Shown one piece after another: positions 8,025-17,443 of a stretch of 64,000 nt of DNA. The position numbers and the translations under genes are program-made. How positions within the stretch are numbered: the stretch's first letter is position 1; each line of letters opens with the position of its first letter. This stretch comes from Candidatus Kaistia colombiensis (GTDB lineage: Bacteria; Pseudomonadota; Alphaproteobacteria; Rhizobiales; Kaistiaceae), in contig CP119318.1 in NCBI GenBank assembly GCA_029203105.1, positions 2,494,501 to 2,558,500 of the forward strand. Reading direction: 5' to 3'. The notes below the pieces were generated by a model that saw only the letters and a list, made by a program, of their open reading frames with translations, was not told where the DNA came from and ran no database searches.

Positions 8025-11018
8025 ATGATGGAAGCCAATACTCCGCGGTCGACGGCCGGTTCGGTCGGACTATCGCTTGCCGCATCCATCCGAGCCGATA
8101 TCCGTCCCCCCAAGGCAGCCCGGGCGCGCGAGATCCTTCAGGATCTGCAATCGGCCGCCAAGCAGGCCGGCGTCGGGCCGGCGCTTTCCGATCTGCTGCA
8201 GGCCGACAAGCAACTGGCCTCGTTCCTGGCAGCCGTTTTCGATGCCTCGCCCTTCCTGCGTGAAATCGCCCTCTCTGACTCGGCGCGCCTGGTTGCGACC
8301 CTAGCCGGCAATCCGGACGAGTATTTCCCGCGCCTGATGATCGATGTCGCCGGCTATTGGCGCGACACCGACGAAGCCACCTTGATGACACGCCTGCGCC
8401 AGGCGCGCGCCGAAGTGGCGCTGCTGGTCGGGCTTGCCGATCTCGGCGGCATCTGGCCTGTCGAGCGCGTCACCGGCGCGTTGACCTCCTTCGCCGAGGC
8501 AGCCGTCGGCGCCACGGCGGACTTCCTGCTCGCCGATGCGCACGCGGCCGGCAAGCTGACGCTGCTACACCCGGACGAGCCGTCGCGCGGATCGGGCTGG
8601 ATCCTGATCGGCATGGGCAAATGCGGTGCGCGCGAGCTCAATTATTCGAGCGATATCGATCTGATCGTGTTGTTCGATCGCGAGCGGGCGGTGGTCGCCG
8701 ATCCCGACGAGATTGGCGCGCTGTTCGTGAAAATGACGCGCCGGCTGGTGAAGATCCTGCAGGAGCGGACCAGCGACGGCTATGTCTTCCGCACCGATCT
8801 GCGCCTGCGGCCGGATCCGGGCTCGACCCAGGTCGCCATCTCGACCCGCGCGGCCTTCCTCTATTACGAGGCGAGTGGCCAGAACTGGGAGCGCGCCGCC
8901 ATGATCAAGGCGCGCCCATTCGCCGGCGATATCGAAGGCGGCGACGCCTTCCTGGCGGAGCTGGCCCCGTTCATCTGGCGCAAGTATCTCGACTTCGCCG
9001 CCATCGCCGACATCCATTCGATCAAGCGCCAGATCCATGATCATCGTGGCCATGAGACGGTGGCCGTCGCCGGCCACAACATCAAACTCGGGCGCGGCGG
9101 CATTCGCGAAATCGAGTTCTTCGTCCAGACCCAGCAATTGATCGCCGGCGGCCGCGACCGCGAATTGCGCGGGAGGCGGACGCTCGACATGCTCGAGACG
9201 CTCCGCGCCAAGGGCTGGATCGCCGATGAGGCGGCCGAGGACATGGCGCGTTGCTATCGCTTCCTGCGCGCCATCGAACATCGACTGCAGATGATCGCCG
9301 ACGAGCAGACGCATACGCTGCCGGAGAGCGAGGAAGGGCTCGATGTCGTCGCCCGGCTGATGGGCTTCAAGACGGTCAAGGCGTTCTCCAAGGCGCTGGT
9401 CGAGACGCTGGAGACGGTGCGCGATCACTATATCCGCCTGTTCGAGGCGGCTCCGCCCTTGTCGTCGGCGCTGGGCAGCCTGGTGTTCACCGGCGACGAC
9501 GAGGACCCGGAAACGGTCGCGACGCTCGCGAGCCTCGGCTATCACAACCCGCGCGAGGTCAGCCGGACGATCCGCGGCTGGCATTTCGGCCGCTATGCGG
9601 CGATGCGCTCGGCGGCGGCGCGCGAGCGGCTGACGGAGATCACGCCGGCGCTGCTGGAAGCCTTCGCGACGACCGACAATGCCGACGCGGCGTTCAACGC
9701 GTTCGATCGCTTCCTCGCCCGCCTGCCGGCCGGGGTGCAGCTCTTCGCGCTGCTCGGATCCAATCCCGGTCTCCTGAACCTGCTCGCCACCATCATGGGC
9801 ACGGCGCCACGGCTGGCTGAGATCGTCACGGCGCGCCCGCATGTGCTTGACGCCGTGCTCGATCCCGCCTTTTTCGGACGCCTGCCGGACAAGGCGACCC
9901 TGACGGCTCGGTTGCAGGACATGCTGGCCGAGGCGGTATCGCTGGAGGACGTACTCGACCGCGCCCGCATCTTCGGCAAGGAGCAGGGCTTTCTCATCGG
10001 CGTGCGCGTCATCGCCGGTTCCGTCAGCACGCGCGCCGCCAGCATCGCCTATTCGGATCTCGCCGATCTTCTCGTCTCGACCCTGCTCGATCACGTTAGG
10101 GCGGCGCTGGAAACGCAGCATGGCCGCATCGCCGGCAGCCGCATCGCGCTGGTCGCCATGGGCAAGTTCGGCGGCCGCGAAATGACCGCCGCCTCCGATC
10201 TCGACCTGATCCTGCTCTATGATTTCGCCGAGACGGAAACCGGCTCCGACGGGCCGCGTCCGCTCACCGGCAGCCAGTATTATGCGCGCCTCACCCAGCG
10301 CCTGATCGCCGCGCTGTCGGCGCCGACGGCGGAGGGCTCGCTCTACGAGGTGGACTTCCGCCTGCGTCCGTCCGGCAATTCCGGCCCGCTCGCCACCCAT
10401 ATTCGCTCCTTCGTCGAGTACCAGATCAAGGAAGCGTGGACCTGGGAGCATATGGCGCTGACGCGGGCGCGGCCGATCCATGGCGACGCGACGCTGATCG
10501 CCGAGGCGGTCGAGGCTATCCGCGCCATCCTGTCCGCACCGCATGATGCGAAGAAGGTCGAGCGCGACGTGCTGGAAATGCGGCAGCTGCTCGAGGCGGA
10601 GAAGACCGCCGAGGGCCCCTGGGATCTGAAGCAGGTGCCGGGCGGGCAGGTCGACATCGAGTTCATCGCCCAGTATCTGCAACTGGTGCACGGCGCCGCC
10701 CATCCCGAGATTCTCGACGTCGAGACGGAAACCGTGCTGGCGACAGCGTCGCGCATCGGGCTTCTGCCGGCGACCGAGACGGAGATCCTGTTGCCGGCGC
10801 TCCGGCTCTATCAGCGGCTGGTGCTGATCCTGCGGCTCTGCGTCGACGGCCCGTTCCAGGCCAGTGAAGCGCCGCGCGGCCTGCTGGGGCTGCTGTCGCG
10901 GGCCGGCGAACTGCCGGACTTCGCCACGCTCGATGCCCATGTCCGGGCGACGCAGAAGGAAGTCCGCGCTTCGTTCGAGCGGATCATCGGGAAGGTTCGG
11001 CGGAAGCCCCGAGCCTGA
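8025..11018 (+). CDS. glnE: Bifunctional glutamine synthetase adenylyltransferase/deadenylase GlnE
   Basis: Adds and removes AMP on glutamine synthetase in response to PII signalling. The protein has 997 residues and the two nucleotidyltransferase halves expected of GlnE. The N-terminal half (deadenylase) has the metal-binding pair D210/D212 in SSDIDLIVLFD. The C-terminal half (adenylylase) has D725/D727 in SDLDLILLYD. Each is preceded by the GMGK or AMGKFGG glycine motif. Met codons at 8025 and 8028 are both possible starts. It begins 8 bases after the kinase stop. Its 3' end overlaps the convergent kinase gene by 35 bases. Confidence 0.97.
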   Translation: MMEANTPRSTAGSVGLSLAASIRADIRPPKAARAREILQDLQSAAKQAGVGPALSDLLQADKQLASFLAAVFDASPFLREIALSDSARLVATLAGNPDEYFPRLMIDVAGYWRDTDEATLMTRLRQARAEVALLVGLADLGGIWPVERVTGALTSFAEAAVGATADFLLADAHAAGKLTLLHPDEPSRGSGWILIGMGKCGARELNYSSDIDLIVLFDRERAVVADPDEIGALFVKMTRRLVKILQERTSDGYVFRTDLRLRPDPGSTQVAISTRAAFLYYEASGQNWERAAMIKARPFAGDIEGGDAFLAELAPFIWRKYLDFAAIADIHSIKRQIHDHRGHETVAVAGHNIKLGRGGIREIEFFVQTQQLIAGGRDRELRGRRTLDMLETLRAKGWIADEAAEDMARCYRFLRAIEHRLQMIADEQTHTLPESEEGLDVVARLMGFKTVKAFSKALVETLETVRDHYIRLFEAAPPLSSALGSLVFTGDDEDPETVATLASLGYHNPREVSRTIRGWHFGRYAAMRSAAARERLTEITPALLEAFATTDNADAAFNAFDRFLARLPAGVQLFALLGSNPGLLNLLATIMGTAPRLAEIVTARPHVLDAVLDPAFFGRLPDKATLTARLQDMLAEAVSLEDVLDRARIFGKEQGFLIGVRVIAGSVSTRAASIAYSDLADLLVSTLLDHVRAALETQHGRIAGSRIALVAMGKFGGREMTAASDLDLILLYDFAETETGSDGPRPLTGSQYYARLTQRLIAALSAPTAEGSLYEVDFRLRPSGNSGPLATHIRSFVEYQIKEAWTWEHMALTRARPIHGDATLIAEAVEAIRAILSAPHDAKKVERDVLEMRQLLEAEKTAEGPWDLKQVPGGQVDIEFIAQYLQLVHGAAHPEILDVETETVLATASRIGLLPATETEILLPALRLYQRLVLILRLCVDGPFQASEAPRGLLGLLSRAGELPDFATLDAHVRATQKEVRASFERIIGKVRRKPRA

Positions 11019-13386
11019 GCGCGACGCCGGCCGAAGCGCCGGTCGGCGGCTCCAGCTGCGCCGTTTGCAGCAGCGGCAGGCGGATCGAGACGATCGTGCC
11101 CTTGCCCTCGTGGCTGCGGATGCGCATGGCGCCGCCATGCAGCTCGGCCAGCGAGCGGGTGATGGCAAGACCGAGGCCGGAGCCCTTGTGGCTCTTGGTG
11201 AACTGGTTCTGCACCTGCTCGAACGGCCGGCCGAGCTTCTTCAGCGCTTCCTTCGGGATGCCGATGCCATTGTCCTCGATCGTCAGCGTCACGGCGCCGC
11301 CGATCTTGCGGGCGCGGACGCTGATGTGACCGTTTTCGGGCGTGAACTTCACGGCGTTCGACAGCAGGTTCAGCACCATCTGCTTGACCGCACGGCGATC
11401 GGCATTGAGCCCGAGCGAGCTTTCGAGGTCGGCCTCGATCCTCACCTTGCGGGCGGTGGCTTCCGGCGACATCACGCGGGCCGCCTCGTCGACGATCTCG
11501 TCGAGCATCAGCGGCTGCATGTCGAGCGTCATGCGTCCGGCCTCGATGCGGGCCATGTCGAGCACGTCGTTGATGACGTTGAGCAGGAAGTTGCCGCTGG
11601 CGTTGATGTCCTGGCAGTACTCGCCGTATTTGGGCGAGCCGAGCGGGCCGAACAGGCCGGACTGCATGATCTCCGAGAAGCCGATGATCGCGTTGAGCGG
11701 CGTGCGCAGCTCATGGCTGATATTGGCGAGGAATTCGGACTTGGTGCGGTTGGCGGCCTCGGCGCGGTCCTTCTGCTCGGAATACTTCTCGGCCAGCTCG
11801 ACCATCTCCTGCGCCTGCTGCTCCAGCTTCTGGCGCGACTGGCGCAGGTCCGCGATGGTCGCCATCAGGCGGCGTTCGCCGTCTATCAGCTTTTCTTCGT
11901 GACGCTTGATCGTGGTGATGTCGGTGCCGACCGACACGAAACCGCCATCCTTGGTGCGGCGTTCGCTGATCTGCAGCCAGCGTCCGTCATTCAGCTGGGC
12001 CTCGAAGGAGCGGGCGCCTTCCTCGGCGCGGCCTTCGCTCGGGATCTGGGCCTGCACGACCGGCTGGCGGCCGGCGGCGATTACCTGGGCATAGGGCGTG
12101 CCGGCCTCGAGCGCCGAATCCGGAATCCCGTGCAGCTGCTGGTACTTCGAATTGCACATGACGAGACGATTCTGCGTGTCCCAGAGCACGAAGGCCTCGG
12201 AGATCGTCTCGATGGCGTCACGCAAGCGGATGTCGGCGGTGCGCGAGCTTTCGGCCAGACGCATCTGCTCGGTCACGTCGACAGCGATGCCGATCAGATG
12301 CGGTTCGGTGCCGTCGGCATCGACCAGTTCGACGCGGATGCGCAGCCAGACATAGCTGCCATCGGCCTTGCGCATGCGGAACATGCGGTCGACCGTCGTC
12401 TCGTTCGCCTCGTAAAGCGCCTCGACGAGGTTCATCAGGTCGCCATCGTCGGGATGGACCAGCTCGTTGACCTCGCCGAAGCCGAGCAGCGTGTCTCGCG
12501 GTGGCAGGCCCACCAGTTCGAACATCGACTTCGACCAGAACAGGCGCCCCCGCGCGACATCCCAGTCCCACAAGCCGCAGCGGCCGCGGCGCAGCGCCGT
12601 GTCGAAGCGGTCATAGGTCTCCTGGTAGATCTCGTCGGCTTCCTGGGCGCGAGCGGATTGCGAGAAATAGCCGTAGAGGATGACCAGCAGGATGCCGCTG
12701 GTGCCGACGAAGACCGAGACGTTGAGCGACACGTCGGCGCGCCAGTCGCGATAGATCGCGGGCAGCGGCGTCGCGACGGCGACGAAGCCGAGTCGGCCGT
12801 TCAGATGGCGCAGCGTGGCGAAGGCGGCCTGGTCGCCGTCCAGGTCGACCTTGAGCACGCCGGCTCGGTCGCCGAAGATCACCAGCGGCTGCGCGCCGCT
12901 GATGATCTCGGTGAAGTTGCGGCCTTCTTCCGTGACCGAGCGGGGCGACGTCGCGATGACGCGGCCGGTCGCGTCGGCGACATAGATGCGCTCGCCGGCA
13001 TTGGCGGCGCTCTGCGGCACGAAATTGTCGAGCGCGTTCTGGACCGCCATCTGGTAGCGGTCGGTGGATAGCGTCGGCTCGGCCTGGTCGAGCGACTGGG
13101 CGAGGTAGGACGCGACCATGCCCATCATGTCGCGCGCCTGGTTCTCGCGCTCCATCCTGAGGTCGTAGAGCTGGATGAAGCGGGCGAGCGCGACGATCAG
13201 CAGGAAGAGGATGATCAGAACAGGAATGCAGCGGCGCAGGATCGGCTCGGACGAGACGAGCTTTTCGTAGGCCGGCTTGGCCAAAAGCCGAGCGTGCCCC
13301 TTGATCATCTGCTTGCGTCGAAACAGTACCCCTGCAATAGGCATGCGTTCGCTCGCAGACGCACTGGCTGTCTCTGCCCGCGCCAT
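10984..13386 (-). CDS. PAS-domain sensor histidine kinase, PdhS/PleC-like
   Basis: 800-residue hybrid-less kinase. An N-terminal basic segment leads to a membrane helix (about 54-74), a periplasmic dCache-like region to about residue 215, and a second helix (about 222-242). Two PAS folds follow (about 260-385 and 390-500), a coiled-coil linker, HisKA with H558 in NISHELRTPLN, and HATPase with NAVKFTPE, DNGIGIP and GSGLGLA. The HisKA helix has the FGPLG-Y and SG-LL-INDVLD-IEAG pattern seen in PdhS/PleC/DivJ kinases that talk to DivK, so a role in cell-cycle or polarity signalling is inferred. The start is supported by an AGGGGG sequence just upstream. Convergent with glnE. Confidence 0.9.
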   Translation of the reverse strand: MARAETASASASERMPIAGVLFRRKQMIKGHARLLAKPAYEKLVSSEPILRRCIPVLIILFLLIVALARFIQLYDLRMERENQARDMMGMVASYLAQSLDQAEPTLSTDRYQMAVQNALDNFVPQSAANAGERIYVADATGRVIATSPRSVTEEGRNFTEIISGAQPLVIFGDRAGVLKVDLDGDQAAFATLRHLNGRLGFVAVATPLPAIYRDWRADVSLNVSVFVGTSGILLVILYGYFSQSARAQEADEIYQETYDRFDTALRRGRCGLWDWDVARGRLFWSKSMFELVGLPPRDTLLGFGEVNELVHPDDGDLMNLVEALYEANETTVDRMFRMRKADGSYVWLRIRVELVDADGTEPHLIGIAVDVTEQMRLAESSRTADIRLRDAIETISEAFVLWDTQNRLVMCNSKYQQLHGIPDSALEAGTPYAQVIAAGRQPVVQAQIPSEGRAEEGARSFEAQLNDGRWLQISERRTKDGGFVSVGTDITTIKRHEEKLIDGERRLMATIADLRQSRQKLEQQAQEMVELAEKYSEQKDRAEAANRTKSEFLANISHELRTPLNAIIGFSEIMQSGLFGPLGSPKYGEYCQDINASGNFLLNVINDVLDMARIEAGRMTLDMQPLMLDEIVDEAARVMSPEATARKVRIEADLESSLGLNADRRAVKQMVLNLLSNAVKFTPENGHISVRARKIGGAVTLTIEDNGIGIPKEALKKLGRPFEQVQNQFTKSHKGSGLGLAITRSLAELHGGAMRIRSHEGKGTIVSIRLPLLQTAQLEPPTGASAGVALRLGASAEPSR

Positions 13387-13588
13387 GTCAGCCCCCTGAT
13401 ATCGGCTATCATCGGGCCAGTCCCACGCCCCGAATCACCCCCATTTGAATCGACGCGAATCGCAATGTCCAGATCGGATTAGGGATTCGTTAAGCATAAT
13501 TTTGGGAACGGATTCGGGCGGCAAGCCGGGCGTCGGGCGCCTGGCTTGCCGAGTAGGGGCGGGCGGCTAAAATCCCTCTGGCCGACGC
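13387..13588 (-). other. Intergenic between pepN and the PAS kinase
   Basis: About 200 bases without a gene. An 8-bp inverted repeat (ggcaagcc at 13520-13527, ggcttgcc at 13543-13550) lies soon after the pepN stop. It has no T-tract on the minus strand, so it may be a weak terminator or an extragenic palindrome. The AT-rich stretch near 13470-13505 could hold the kinase promoter, but I cannot assign boxes. Confidence 0.3.
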
Positions 13589-16231
13589 TCAGGCAAGCGT
13601 CCGTGTGACGATGTCGAGCGTGTCCGGAGAGAGGTCCTCCGCCGCGGCGATCCGGCGCAGCGCCGCCTCGGCGCGGGCCCGACGCACCGGCTCCAGCGCC
13701 CGCCACGACCGGAAGCTGACCAGAAGGCGGGCCGTCGTCTGCGGGTTGCGCTTGTCGAGATCCAGCGCGAAATCGGCCAGGAAATCGTAGCCGGCGCCGT
13801 CCCTGCGGTTGAACTGCGTCTGGTTGGCGCCGGCGAAGCTGCCGACGAGCGCGCGCACCCGGTTCGGGTTGTTGGGCGAATAGGAGGGGTGCTTGAGCAG
13901 CGCCTTGACGCGATCAAGCGTTTCGGCGGCGGGCACCGTCGCTTCCAGCGCCAGCCATTTGTCGAGCACGAGCGCGTCATTCGCGTAGCGGGCGTGGAAG
14001 GCGTCGAGGGCGGCGCGCCGTTCGGGCAGGGCGGCCTGCGTCATCGCCGCAAGCGCCGCCAGCCGGTCCGTCATGTTGTTGGCGGTCTCGAAGTGGCGCA
14101 GCGCCGCGGCGGTCATCGTTGGCGTGCGGCGGGCGAGCAGCAGGTCGAGCAGCGTGTTGCGCAGCGCCCGCCTGCCGGCGCTGGCCGCGTCCGGATGGAA
14201 GGAGGCGTCGCCGGAGAGGGCACCGTAGTGGCGCTCCAGCCGGTCGCCGAGGCCGTCGGAGATCGCCAGCCGCAGTTCGCGCCGCGCCGCCGCGATGGCG
14301 TCCGGGTCGACGTCCCGGCCGAGTTCGCGGGCGACGTCGGCCTCGCTCGGCAGCTGCAGCACCTGGGCGCGGAACGCCGGCTCGAGCGCCTCGTTGTCGA
14401 GGACACTGCCGAGCGCGTCGATCAGGGCCGGCTCGGCCTTCGGCGCGCGTCCGGCGATCTGTTCGTGCGTGCTGGCGACGAGATTGCGCATTGCGAGCGT
14501 CTGCGCCGCCTGCCAGCGGTTGAACGGATCGGCATCGGTGCGCACCTGGAACAACAGGTCGGAGGCGGAGATGTCGATGGCGAGGCGGACGGGCGCCGAG
14601 AAGCCGCGCAGCAGCGACGGCACCGGCCGCCCGCCGACGCCCTCGAACACCAGCGTCTGGCTGGCCTCGGTCAGGTGGATGACGTCGCCCTCGACACGGC
14701 CGCCGCGGACCGCGTCGAACGCCATGTCGTCGCCGTTCGGTCCGATCAGGCCGAAGCGGATCGGCATGTGCATCGGCAGCTTGCGGGCCTGGCCGGGTGT
14801 CGCCGGCGTGCTCTGGGTGAGCGTCAGCCGGTAGGCGCGGGCCGCTTCGTCATAGCTGCCATGCGCGGCCACCTGCGGCGTGCCGGCTTGCGAATACCAG
14901 AGCTTGAACTGGTCGAGGTCGACGCCGGTGGCGTCCGCGAAGCTGGCCAGAAAATCCTCGATCGTCGCGGCGTCGCCGTCATGTCGCTCGACATAGAGGT
15001 CCATGCCCTTCCGGAAGCCGTCCGGACCGAGCACGCTCTTCAGCATCCGCACCACCTCGGCACCCTTCTCATACACGGTCGGCGTATAGAAGTTGCTGAT
15101 TTCATGATAGATTTCGGGGCGTACCGGATGGGCGAGCGGGCCGCCGTCCTCCGGGAACTGGCGTGCCTGCAGCGTGCGCACATCGGCGATCCGCTTGACC
15201 GCGCGTGAGCGCATGTCGGACGAGAATTCCTGATCGCGAAAAACCGTCAGGCCTTCCTTCAGGCAGAGCTGGAACCAATCGCGGCAGGTGATGCGGTTGC
15301 CGGTCCAGTTGTGGAAATATTCATGCGCGATCACGCCCTCGACATTGGCGTAGTCAGCGTCGGTGGCGGTATCCGGGTCGGCCAGCACGTATTTGTCGTT
15401 GAAGACGTTGAGGCCCTTGTTCTCCATCGCGCCCATGTTGAAGTCGGACACGGCGACGATGACGAAGATGTCGAGGTCGTATTCGAGACCGAACACCTCC
15501 TCGTCCCACTTCATCGAGCGCTTCAGCGAATCCATCGCATAGGCGCAGCGCGTTTCCTTGCCATGCTCGCAATAGATGCGCAGTTCGACCGCGCGCCCGG
15601 ACATCGTCGTGAAGCGGTCGGTGATGACGCCGAGGTCGCCGCCGACCATGGCGAACAGGTAGGACGGCTTGGGGAAGGGGTCGTGCCAGATCGCGTAGTG
15701 GCGGTCGGTGCCGGGAATGTCGCCGCTCTCGACCGGATTGCCGTTGGCGAGCAGGATCGGCGCGTCGGATTTCGCCGCCTCCAGCCGCGTCGTGTAGACG
15801 GCGAGCACGTCCGGCCGGTCGAGGAAATAGGTGATGCGACGGAAGCCCTCGGCCTCGCACTGGGTGCAATAGGTGCCCGTGGTCCTGTAGAGCCCCATCA
15901 GCTTGGTGTTGGCGGCCGGATCGACGATGGTCTCGATCTCGAGCGTGAACGGCCGGTTCGGCACGTCATGCAGCGTCAGCAGGCTCGGGGTCGCCGTGTA
16001 GCGGCTTTCCGGAAGCGGCGCGCCGTCGAGCTTCAAGCCCTTCAACGTGATCTCGTCGCCGATCAGTTCGAGCCGGCCGCTGCGGGCCTCGTCGGTGTTC
16101 GGCCGGATGGCGAGCGTGGCGGTGACGCGGGTCGCCGACGGGGCAAGCTGGAAATCCAGGCCGACCGTGTCGATGGTGAAGGCGGGAGCGCGATAATCCT
16201 CGAGCCGGAAGGGCGCGGCTTCGGTCTTCAT
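13589..16231 (-). CDS. pepN: Aminopeptidase N (M1 family, alanyl aminopeptidase)
   Basis: Zinc aminopeptidase that trims N-terminal residues from cytosolic peptides. The start at 16231 gives 880 residues. The open frame runs upstream to 16771, but that part reads as non-coding. Zinc ligands are H303, H307 (HEYFH) and E326 (KEGLTVF), with general base E304. The exopeptidase motif GAMEN is at 267-271. Spacing and length match the E. coli PepN subfamily rather than eukaryote-like M1 enzymes. The C-terminal helical domain is full length. Divergent from the copper operon. Confidence 0.96.
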   Translation of the reverse strand: MKTEAAPFRLEDYRAPAFTIDTVGLDFQLAPSATRVTATLAIRPNTDEARSGRLELIGDEITLKGLKLDGAPLPESRYTATPSLLTLHDVPNRPFTLEIETIVDPAANTKLMGLYRTTGTYCTQCEAEGFRRITYFLDRPDVLAVYTTRLEAAKSDAPILLANGNPVESGDIPGTDRHYAIWHDPFPKPSYLFAMVGGDLGVITDRFTTMSGRAVELRIYCEHGKETRCAYAMDSLKRSMKWDEEVFGLEYDLDIFVIVAVSDFNMGAMENKGLNVFNDKYVLADPDTATDADYANVEGVIAHEYFHNWTGNRITCRDWFQLCLKEGLTVFRDQEFSSDMRSRAVKRIADVRTLQARQFPEDGGPLAHPVRPEIYHEISNFYTPTVYEKGAEVVRMLKSVLGPDGFRKGMDLYVERHDGDAATIEDFLASFADATGVDLDQFKLWYSQAGTPQVAAHGSYDEAARAYRLTLTQSTPATPGQARKLPMHMPIRFGLIGPNGDDMAFDAVRGGRVEGDVIHLTEASQTLVFEGVGGRPVPSLLRGFSAPVRLAIDISASDLLFQVRTDADPFNRWQAAQTLAMRNLVASTHEQIAGRAPKAEPALIDALGSVLDNEALEPAFRAQVLQLPSEADVARELGRDVDPDAIAAARRELRLAISDGLGDRLERHYGALSGDASFHPDAASAGRRALRNTLLDLLLARRTPTMTAAALRHFETANNMTDRLAALAAMTQAALPERRAALDAFHARYANDALVLDKWLALEATVPAAETLDRVKALLKHPSYSPNNPNRVRALVGSFAGANQTQFNRRDGAGYDFLADFALDLDKRNPQTTARLLVSFRSWRALEPVRRARAEAALRRIAAAEDLSPDTLDIVTRTLA

Positions 16232-16453
16232 AGAGCAATACTCCCGTCGGCGACCGGCTGGGCGCGGCCGATTGTGCAGCCTCCAAGATAGGGGCTTCGA
16301 CGGGAGGTCGCTATGGCAAAGCCGGAAATCCCCGGAACTCGGGAACCTTTGTCTCCGCGCGGCATCCAAGCGATTACGTCGCACTGGCTGGAACGCAGGA
16401 AGCGTTGTAGCTTTTGCCGAAGGTGTGGGCGCCGGGCCTGATGGGGCGGTGGG
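16232..16453. promoter_or_regulatory. Divergent intergenic region between pepN and the copper operon
   Basis: 222 bases separating divergent genes, so both promoters must lie here. I see no clear -35/-10 pair and no recognisable copper-regulator box. No gene is supported. Confidence 0.35.
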
Positions 16454-16840
16454 ATGCGGAATTCGTGGCGGTGGATCGCGGGAGAAGTGGGGAGCGCCCT
16501 TGGCGTTCTGTCCCTGCTCGTCCTGACGCTGCTGATGCCGCTGCACACCACCGCCGAGGCGCGGCTCGCGCTTGGCGACCGGACCGGGCTGACGATCCTC
16601 TGCATGCCCGACCGCGATGCGGCCAATCCGGCCGTGGATCCGGCGAAGGGCACGACGGCGGCTTCCTGCGATCTCTGCATTCTCGCCCATGCCGCCAAGG
16701 CCTTCGGGCCGGGCGCGACATTCCAGCTGGCCGCGCCGCCGGCCATCGCGCCGGTCCGCCTCGCCATCCATCGCCCGCGCGTCGACGCCGGCGCAATGCT
16801 GGTGTACCTGCCGGACGCGCGCGGACCGCCGCTCGCCTGA
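16454..16840 (+). CDS. DUF2946-family protein, first gene of a copper operon
   Basis: 128-residue exported or membrane-tethered protein. It has one N-terminal hydrophobic segment (about residues 12-32), a Cys in LTILCMPD, and the DUF2946-type CDLCILAHA motif (C-x2-C near residues 75-78), followed by a Pro/Ala-rich tail. DUF2946 proteins often sit beside copper transport genes, and the next two genes here are YcnI-like and CopC-CopD, so a periplasmic metal-binding role is inferred. The cysteine pair is a candidate copper site. No strong ribosome binding site is visible, so the start is tentative. Confidence 0.72.
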   Translation: MRNSWRWIAGEVGSALGVLSLLVLTLLMPLHTTAEARLALGDRTGLTILCMPDRDAANPAVDPAKGTTAASCDLCILAHAAKAFGPGATFQLAAPPAIAPVRLAIHRPRVDAGAMLVYLPDARGPPLA

Positions 16841-16921
16841 TTTCGCTGACGGTCCGTCGAGGGCCGTCTCTTGTCCGGCGCGATTCCGCGTCGGCGTTCC
16901 ATCGCGATTTCAGGTATTTCC

Positions 16922-17440
16922 ATGTCCAAGCTTTTGTTCGCGGGCGCGTTCGGCGTCCTGCTCGTTTCGGCTTCGGCCGCCTCCGCCCATGTCACGCTGG
17001 CCCAGTCCGATGCCAAGCTCGGCTCCACCTACAAGGCCGTTCTGCAGGTCGGCCATGGTTGCGCCGGCTCGCCCACCGTCAAGCTGCGCGTGCAGATCCC
17101 GGAGGGCGTCATCAACGTCAAGCCGCAGCCGAAGCCGGGCTGGACGGTCGAGACGGTCAAGGGCGCCTATGCCAAGACCTACGATCTCTGGGGCGCCAAG
17201 GTCTCCGAAGGCGTCAAGGAGATCGTCTGGTCGGGCGGCAGCCTGCCGGACGACTTTTATGACGAGTTCGCCTTCCGCACCTATCTGACGCCGGATCTGC
17301 CGGCCGGCCCGCTCTATTTCCCGGTCGTCCAGGAATGCGAGAAGGGCAGCGAACGCTGGATCGAGATCCCGGCGGCGGGCAAGTCGGCCGACGACTATGA
17401 GCAGCCCGCGCCGGCCGTGACCCTCTCGCCCAAGGGGTGA
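16922..17440 (+). CDS. YcnI-family (DUF1775) periplasmic copper-binding protein
   Basis: 172-residue secreted protein with a Sec signal (residues 1-22). Cleavage after ASA would leave H23 as the mature N-terminus (HVTL). In the Bacillus subtilis YcnI family this N-terminal histidine binds Cu(II) together with a tryptophan. A tryptophan is present in the WSGGSLPD segment. The frame is open to 16871, but the ATG at 16922 is the one that gives a proper signal peptide. It stops 3 bases before the CopC-CopD gene. The role as copper chaperone or metallochaperone is inferred from family and neighbours. Confidence 0.9.
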   Translation: MSKLLFAGAFGVLLVSASAASAHVTLAQSDAKLGSTYKAVLQVGHGCAGSPTVKLRVQIPEGVINVKPQPKPGWTVETVKGAYAKTYDLWGAKVSEGVKEIVWSGGSLPDDFYDEFAFRTYLTPDLPAGPLYFPVVQECEKGSERWIEIPAAGKSADDYEQPAPAVTLSPKG

Positions 17441-17443
17441 GGC

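Noticed and set aside
8565..11168. Very long open frame on the minus strand opposite glnE (about 867 codons)
   Set aside because: High-GC coding shadow: Arg/Ala/Gly/Asp-rich with no domain, while glnE on the plus strand has full catalytic motifs.
16232..16771. N-terminal extension of the pepN frame
   Set aside because: Ser/Arg/Ala-rich composition with no aminopeptidase homology; 16231 gives the normal length and N-terminus.
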